17,297 bases of DNA, taken from Pontimonas sp. GTDB lineage: Bacteria > Actinomycetota > Actinomycetes > Actinomycetales > Microbacteriaceae. Both the position numbers and the translations under genes were made by a program. The DNA is taken from the NCBI GenBank assembly GCA_021741945.1, contig JAIOWV010000018.1, forward strand, positions 1 to 17,297, given 5' to 3'. Each line of letters starts with the position of its first letter. Within the stretch, counting starts at the first letter, position 1. The notes below the pieces were generated by a model, which was not told where the DNA came from, ran no database searches, and was given only the letters and a program-made list of their open reading frames with translations. Below, piece by piece: positions 13,975 to 17,297 of this stretch.

Positions 13975-13980
13975 TACTCT
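13975..13980 (+). promoter_or_regulatory. Candidate -10 element of clpC
   Basis: TACTCT starts 28 bases after the last base of the ClgR operator and ends 50 bases before the clpC ATG. No good -35 hexamer is visible, which fits an activator-dependent promoter. Confidence 0.5.
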
Positions 13981-14030
13981 TCAAGTACGAGCACAGAACT
14001 GGGCTCGATTGTCATAGAGGAGCTGGACAC

Positions 14031-16508
14031 ATGTTTGAGCGGTTTACCGACCGGGCGCGCCGAGTCGTTGTTTTGGCACAAGAAGAAGCCAAGATGCTCA
14101 ACCACAACTACATCGGCACCGAACACATCCTCCTGGGTCTCATCCACGAGGGCGAAGGTGTTGCTGCCAAAGCGTTGGAGTCCCTCGAAATTTCGCTGGA
14201 GGCTGTCCGCGAGCAGGTCCAGGAGATTATTGGACAGGGCCAGCAGGCTCCCACCGGCCACATTCCCTTCACTCCCAGAGCCAAGAAGGTTCTTGAGCTG
14301 AGTCTGCGCGAAGCACTCCAATTGGGCCACAACTACATTGGCACCGAGCACATCCTGCTCGGCCTCATTCGTGAGGGCGAAGGAGTCGCCGCTCAGGTCT
14401 TGGTGAAGTTGGGAGCTGACCTCAACCGCGTCCGCCAGCAGGTTATTCAGTTGCTCTCTGGGTATCAGGGTAAAGACCCTGTTTCGGTGGGCGGGTCTGA
14501 AACCACCGGCGGTGACAAGGGGTCCCAGGTCCTCGATCAGTTTGGACGCAACCTCACCCAGGCGGCTCGCGAAGGCAAGCTTGACCCCGTGATTGGTCGC
14601 GAGCGCGAAATGGAGCGGGTTATGCAGATTCTTTCTCGCCGCTCCAAGAACAACCCTGTTTTGGTCGGTGAACCAGGTGTCGGTAAGACCGCGGTTGTCG
14701 AAGGTTTGGCCCAGGCCATCGTTAAGGGTGATGTTCCAGAGACTCTTCGCGACAAGCAGCTCTACTCGCTGGATTTGGGCTCTCTGATTGCGGGCAGCCG
14801 TTACCGCGGAGACTTTGAAGAGCGTTTGAAGAAGGTCACCAAAGAGATTCGCACCAGAGGCGACATCATCGTGTTCATCGATGAAATTCACACCCTTGTG
14901 GGCGCGGGTGCTGCCGAGGGTGCCATCGACGCTGCGAGCATTTTGAAGCCGCTTCTTGCTAGAGGTGAGCTTCAGACCATTGGTGCCACGACGCTTGATG
15001 AGTACCGCAAACACTTTGAGAAAGATGCCGCTCTCGAGCGGCGCTTCCAGTCCGTGCAGGTGCACCAGCCGAGCCCCGCTCACACAATCAACATCTTGAA
15101 GGGCCTGAGGGACAAGTACGAGTCGTTCCACCGCGTTTCCATCACGGATGGCGCCATCGAAGCGGCGGTGAACCTCTCCGACCGCTATGTCCAGGACCGG
15201 TTCCTGCCAGACAAGGCAATTGACTTGATCGATGAAGCAGGCGCACGCCTGCGGCTGTCGATTCTCTCCAGCCCGCCAGAGTTGCGGGAGTTCGACGAGA
15301 AGATCGCCGATGTTCGCACCCGTAAGGAAGCGGCCATCGAAGGACAAGATTTTGAGAAGGCAGCGTCGCTGCGCGACGAGGAGAAGACTCTCCTTGGCGA
15401 GCGTCTCCAGTTGGAGAAGAAGTGGCGAAGCGGCGAAGCCGGTGGCACCGGGGTCGTTGACGAGGGAATCATTGCAGAGGTTCTTGCTGCTGCGACGGGC
15501 ATCCCCGTGTTCAAGCTGACTGAAGAAGAGACAGCCCGCCTCATGTTCATGGAGAAGGCTCTTCACCAGCGGGTAATCGGTCAGGAGCAGGCTATTTCGG
15601 TGCTCTCCAAGACCATCCGACGCACCCGCGCGGGTTTGAAAGATCCCAAGCGTCCGAGCGGTTCCTTCATCTTCGCTGGTCCTACCGGTGTGGGAAAGAC
15701 CGAGTTGGCCAAAGCCCTGGCCGAGTTCCTCTTCGACGACGAGGACGCGCTGATTGCCCTGGACATGTCCGAGTTTGGCGAGAAGCACACGGTCTCGCGC
15801 CTGTTTGGTGCTCCTCCAGGATTTGTCGGATTCGAAGATGGTGGGCAGCTCACTGAGAAGGTGCGCCGCAAGCCCTTCAGCGTGGTCTTGTTCGACGAGA
15901 TCGAAAAAGCCCACCCCGATATCTTCAACTCCCTGCTTCAGGTCCTCGAAGAGGGCCGCTTGACCGATGGTCAAGGTCGTGTGGTGGACTTCAAGAACAC
16001 TGTCATCATCATGACGACGAACCTCGGCACCAAGGACATCACCGGTGGGCCGGTCGGGTTCACGCTTGAGGGCAACACCGAAGCCAGCTACCAGTCGATG
16101 AGGGCCAAGGTTGTTGAGGAGCTGAAGAAGAACTTCAAGCCTGAGTTCCTGAACCGTGTCGACGAGACGATTGTGTTCCCGCAGCTCAACGAGGAAGAGC
16201 TCATGCAGATTGTGCACCTCTTCATCAAGCGCCTCGGCGACCGTCTGCTGGATCGCGACATGACGATGTCTGTCTCGGAGAGCGCGAAGAAGGAACTCAT
16301 TCGTCTCGGATGGGACCCCACCATGGGAGCGCGGCCATTGCGCCGTGCTGTTCAGCAAAATGTTGAGGACCCGCTGTCCGAGCGCATCCTGCAAGGAGAG
16401 CTCTCTCCTGGCCAGCAGGTTGACGTTGACTTTGTTGATGGCGAGTTCACCTTCGTCGCGACTACCAGAGACGTGAAACCTGTGGAAGCCGGCGCCCTCG
16501 AAAGCTAG
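14031..16508 (+). CDS. clpC: ATP-dependent Clp protease ATPase subunit ClpC
   Basis: ClpC unfolds substrates and feeds them to ClpP. The protein has 825 aa. Two Clp_N repeats (about 1-70 and 76-145) both contain the NYIGTEHILLGLI block. D1 has Walker A GEPGVGKT (213-220), pore loop RYRG (257-260) and Walker B VFIDEIH (281-287). The UVR-type middle domain is at about 415-455. D2 has Walker A GPTGVGKT (550-557), Walker B LFDEIEK (620-626) and a pore loop reading GFVGF (597-601) where relatives mostly have GYVGY. The linker and UVR domain make it ClpC rather than ClpB. ATG 14031 has GAGGAG ten bases upstream. A ClgR operator and candidate -10 precede it. clpP is not in this window. Confidence 0.97.
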   Translation: MFERFTDRARRVVVLAQEEAKMLNHNYIGTEHILLGLIHEGEGVAAKALESLEISLEAVREQVQEIIGQGQQAPTGHIPFTPRAKKVLELSLREALQLGHNYIGTEHILLGLIREGEGVAAQVLVKLGADLNRVRQQVIQLLSGYQGKDPVSVGGSETTGGDKGSQVLDQFGRNLTQAAREGKLDPVIGREREMERVMQILSRRSKNNPVLVGEPGVGKTAVVEGLAQAIVKGDVPETLRDKQLYSLDLGSLIAGSRYRGDFEERLKKVTKEIRTRGDIIVFIDEIHTLVGAGAAEGAIDAASILKPLLARGELQTIGATTLDEYRKHFEKDAALERRFQSVQVHQPSPAHTINILKGLRDKYESFHRVSITDGAIEAAVNLSDRYVQDRFLPDKAIDLIDEAGARLRLSILSSPPELREFDEKIADVRTRKEAAIEGQDFEKAASLRDEEKTLLGERLQLEKKWRSGEAGGTGVVDEGIIAEVLAAATGIPVFKLTEEETARLMFMEKALHQRVIGQEQAISVLSKTIRRTRAGLKDPKRPSGSFIFAGPTGVGKTELAKALAEFLFDDEDALIALDMSEFGEKHTVSRLFGAPPGFVGFEDGGQLTEKVRRKPFSVVLFDEIEKAHPDIFNSLLQVLEEGRLTDGQGRVVDFKNTVIIMTTNLGTKDITGGPVGFTLEGNTEASYQSMRAKVVEELKKNFKPEFLNRVDETIVFPQLNEEELMQIVHLFIKRLGDRLLDRDMTMSVSESAKKELIRLGWDPTMGARPLRRAVQQNVEDPLSERILQGELSPGQQVDVDFVDGEFTFVATTRDVKPVEAGALES

Positions 16509-16512
16509 GCGC

Positions 16513-16518
16513 TACGCT
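16513..16518 (+). promoter_or_regulatory. Candidate -10 element of a leaderless argA transcript
   Basis: TACGCT lies five bases after the clpC stop and is followed by exactly six bases and the GTG start at 16525. There is no ribosome site before that GTG. No clear -35 element is seen within the clpC 3' end. Confidence 0.5.
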
Positions 16519-16524
16519 GTCCTG

Positions 16525-17049
16525 GTGAATCCTGCGCAGACGATGGCTTGGGAGGTCCGCCCTGCCCGGACTTCGGACATCAGAGCTATTTCGGCGCTGG
16601 TGACGCCTCTCGTTGAGCAGCGAGTGCTGCTGGGCAAAGACCTGGTTGTGCTCTTTGAGTCCGTACAAGAATTTGTTGTTGCGGTCACAGCCGATGGCAC
16701 AGTAATTGGCTGTGGAGCTTTGCACGTGTTTTGGGAGGATCTGGGCGAGATCCGAACACTGACAGTCGCACCTGACTTCCAACAGCAAGGCATCGGGCGG
16801 GCGCTGCTTGGTGCCCTAGAAGGTCAGGCTCGTGAGCTCGGACTCCGCCGGCTGTTTTGCCTCACGTTCGAGGAGAAATTCTTTGAAAGCAACGGCTTCA
16901 CTCACCACGATGACACCCTTGTTGACGCGGAGGTGTATGTGGAGTTGGTGCGCTCGCCGGACGAGGGCATTGCGGAGTTCCTTGATTTGGCCAGGGTTAA
17001 GCCCAACACCCTCGGAAACTCGCGTTTGGTGAAGACGCTTAGCGTCTAA
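16525..17049 (+). CDS. argA: GNAT amino-acid N-acetyltransferase (actinobacterial N-acetylglutamate synthase type)
   Basis: The protein has 174 aa, a single GNAT domain. EFVVAV (49-54), IGCGALHVFWEDLGEIRTL (61-79) and the acetyl-CoA motif VAPDFQQQGIGRALL (81-95) are clear, followed by LTFEEKFFESNGF (113-125). The C-terminal EFLDLARVKPNTLGNSR block closely recalls Rv2747 of M. tuberculosis, the short ArgA that acetylates glutamate or glutamine as the first step of arginine synthesis. The amino-acid kinase domain of E. coli ArgA is absent, as expected for this type. GTG 16525 is chosen for the -10 hexamer six bases upstream; ATG 16543 is an alternative. The assignment to glutamate is by family resemblance. 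Confidence 0.86.
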   Translation: MNPAQTMAWEVRPARTSDIRAISALVTPLVEQRVLLGKDLVVLFESVQEFVVAVTADGTVIGCGALHVFWEDLGEIRTLTVAPDFQQQGIGRALLGALEGQARELGLRRLFCLTFEEKFFESNGFTHHDDTLVDAEVYVELVRSPDEGIAEFLDLARVKPNTLGNSRLVKTLSV

Positions 17050-17060
17050 GGGAGTTCTCA

Positions 17061-17099
17061 GGGGGCTCGCCGGGTCGAACACCCGAAAATTTGGCCCCC
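17061..17099 (+). terminator. Possible nested hairpin after argA
   Basis: GGGGGC (17061-17066) can pair with GCCCCC (17094-17099), enclosing a perfect CGGGT-CGAAC-ACCCG hairpin (17071-17085) followed by AAAATTT. It sits 11 bases after the argA stop and just before the promoter of the next gene. The lack of a proper T tract keeps this tentative. Confidence 0.35.
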
Positions 17100-17104
17100 A
17101 GTCG

Positions 17105-17110
17105 TAACCT
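17105..17110 (+). promoter_or_regulatory. Candidate -10 element of a leaderless transcript
   Basis: TAACCT, identical to the tilS hexamer, is followed by exactly six bases and the ATG at 17117. No ribosome site or clear -35 element is seen. Confidence 0.5.
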
Positions 17111-17116
17111 AGGGCT

Positions 17117-17297
17117 ATGTCCCAACCGCAACGACGACTTCCCGCTTCGGTGTATTGGCGCCGTCGGCTTGTGGTGTTCGGCGGTTTGTTGGCTGTCATC
17201 GCCGTCATCGTGTTGATCATCGTGCGGCCTGGTTTTGGTGTGGACTCTGGGCCAAGCCCAGAAGAGACAGAGGCCTTGACCGAGGAACCGACAATCG
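17117..17297 (+). CDS. N-terminal part of a membrane-anchored protein, cut by window edge
   Basis: Sixty codons are visible. An Arg-rich cytoplasmic start (SQPQRRLPASVYWRRR) is followed by a hydrophobic helix at about 17-36 (LVVFGGLLAVIAVIVLIIV), then an acidic, Pro/Ser/Thr-rich stretch (SGPSPEETEALTEEP). This fits an N-in signal anchor with a low-complexity extracytoplasmic linker before a domain that lies outside the window. I do not recognise the protein. The ATG is supported by a -10 hexamer six bases upstream, implying a leaderless transcript. Confidence 0.75.
   Translation, partial: MSQPQRRLPASVYWRRRLVVFGGLLAVIAVIVLIIVRPGFGVDSGPSPEETEALTEEPTI

Noticed and set aside
13974..16394. 806-codon open frame antisense to clpC
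   Set aside because: It mirrors clpC in the frame where GC-rich codon bias removes stops. It has no domain, start signal or membrane pattern, and clpC on the other strand has every expected motif.
17073..17083. GGGTCGAACAC before the last gene, similar to the GGGGCGAACAC of the ClgR-like sites
   Set aside because: The G of the GCG core is changed to T, no CGC or TGC lies five bases upstream, spacing to the -10 is different (25 rather than 28), and it is explained by the CGGGT/ACCCG hairpin.

Overview
The window looks like chromosomal housekeeping DNA of a compact-genome actinobacterium, most likely a Microbacteriaceae-type lineage (possibly one of the small freshwater forms; this is inference). 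The reasons are gene order (tilS-hpt-ftsH-folE-folP-folB-folK-DUF3180 ... DUF2520-panC-lysS-clpC, the same block known from Mycobacterium and other Actinobacteria), an actinobacterial-type lysyl-tRNA synthetase and N-acetylglutamate synthase, many GTG starts, moderately high GC, almost no intergenic space, and several genes that appear to be transcribed without a leader. I see no insertion sequence, phage gene, CRISPR array or rRNA.

Layout. Bases 1-155 hold two tRNA genes on the minus strand (Glu-UUC, then Asp-GUC, the latter cut by the window edge). Then comes a secreted coiled-coil M23 peptidase (+), converging with inorganic pyrophosphatase ppa (-). ppa is divergent from tilS (+), and their -10 elements overlap. 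tilS and hpt are followed by a short promoter region and a tightly packed run of ten genes: ftsH, folE, folP, folB, folK, a DUF3180 membrane protein, a small and a large bPH_2-domain membrane protein (YdbS/YdbT type), a Rossmann/DUF2520 protein and panC. Each start overlaps the previous stop by 1, 4 or about 14 bases. lysS follows 41 bases later. Two very short membrane-protein ORFs (58 and 35 aa) lie on the minus strand between lysS and clpC. clpC has a good ClgR-type operator. It is followed by an argA-type GNAT acetyltransferase and the start of an unidentified membrane-anchored protein.

How the genes work together. folE, folP, folB and folK cover most of the dihydropteroate branch of folate synthesis. 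DUF2520 and panC are probably both in pantothenate synthesis. FtsH and ClpC are the ATP-dependent arms of protein quality control. The most interesting regulatory observation is that ftsH and clpC carry the same 11-base sequence GGGGCGAACAC within ClgR-like CGC-N5-GCGAAC operators, at identical distance from candidate -10 elements. Other points are a GTP cyclohydrolase I that lacks the usual Ser-Lys of its triphosphate-binding loop, three genes with a TANNNT-6 nt-start leaderless layout, and the absence of panD, coaX and lsr2 from their usual syntenic slots.

The window is largely ordinary core genome. I do not see a clear new defence, mobile or biosynthetic system.
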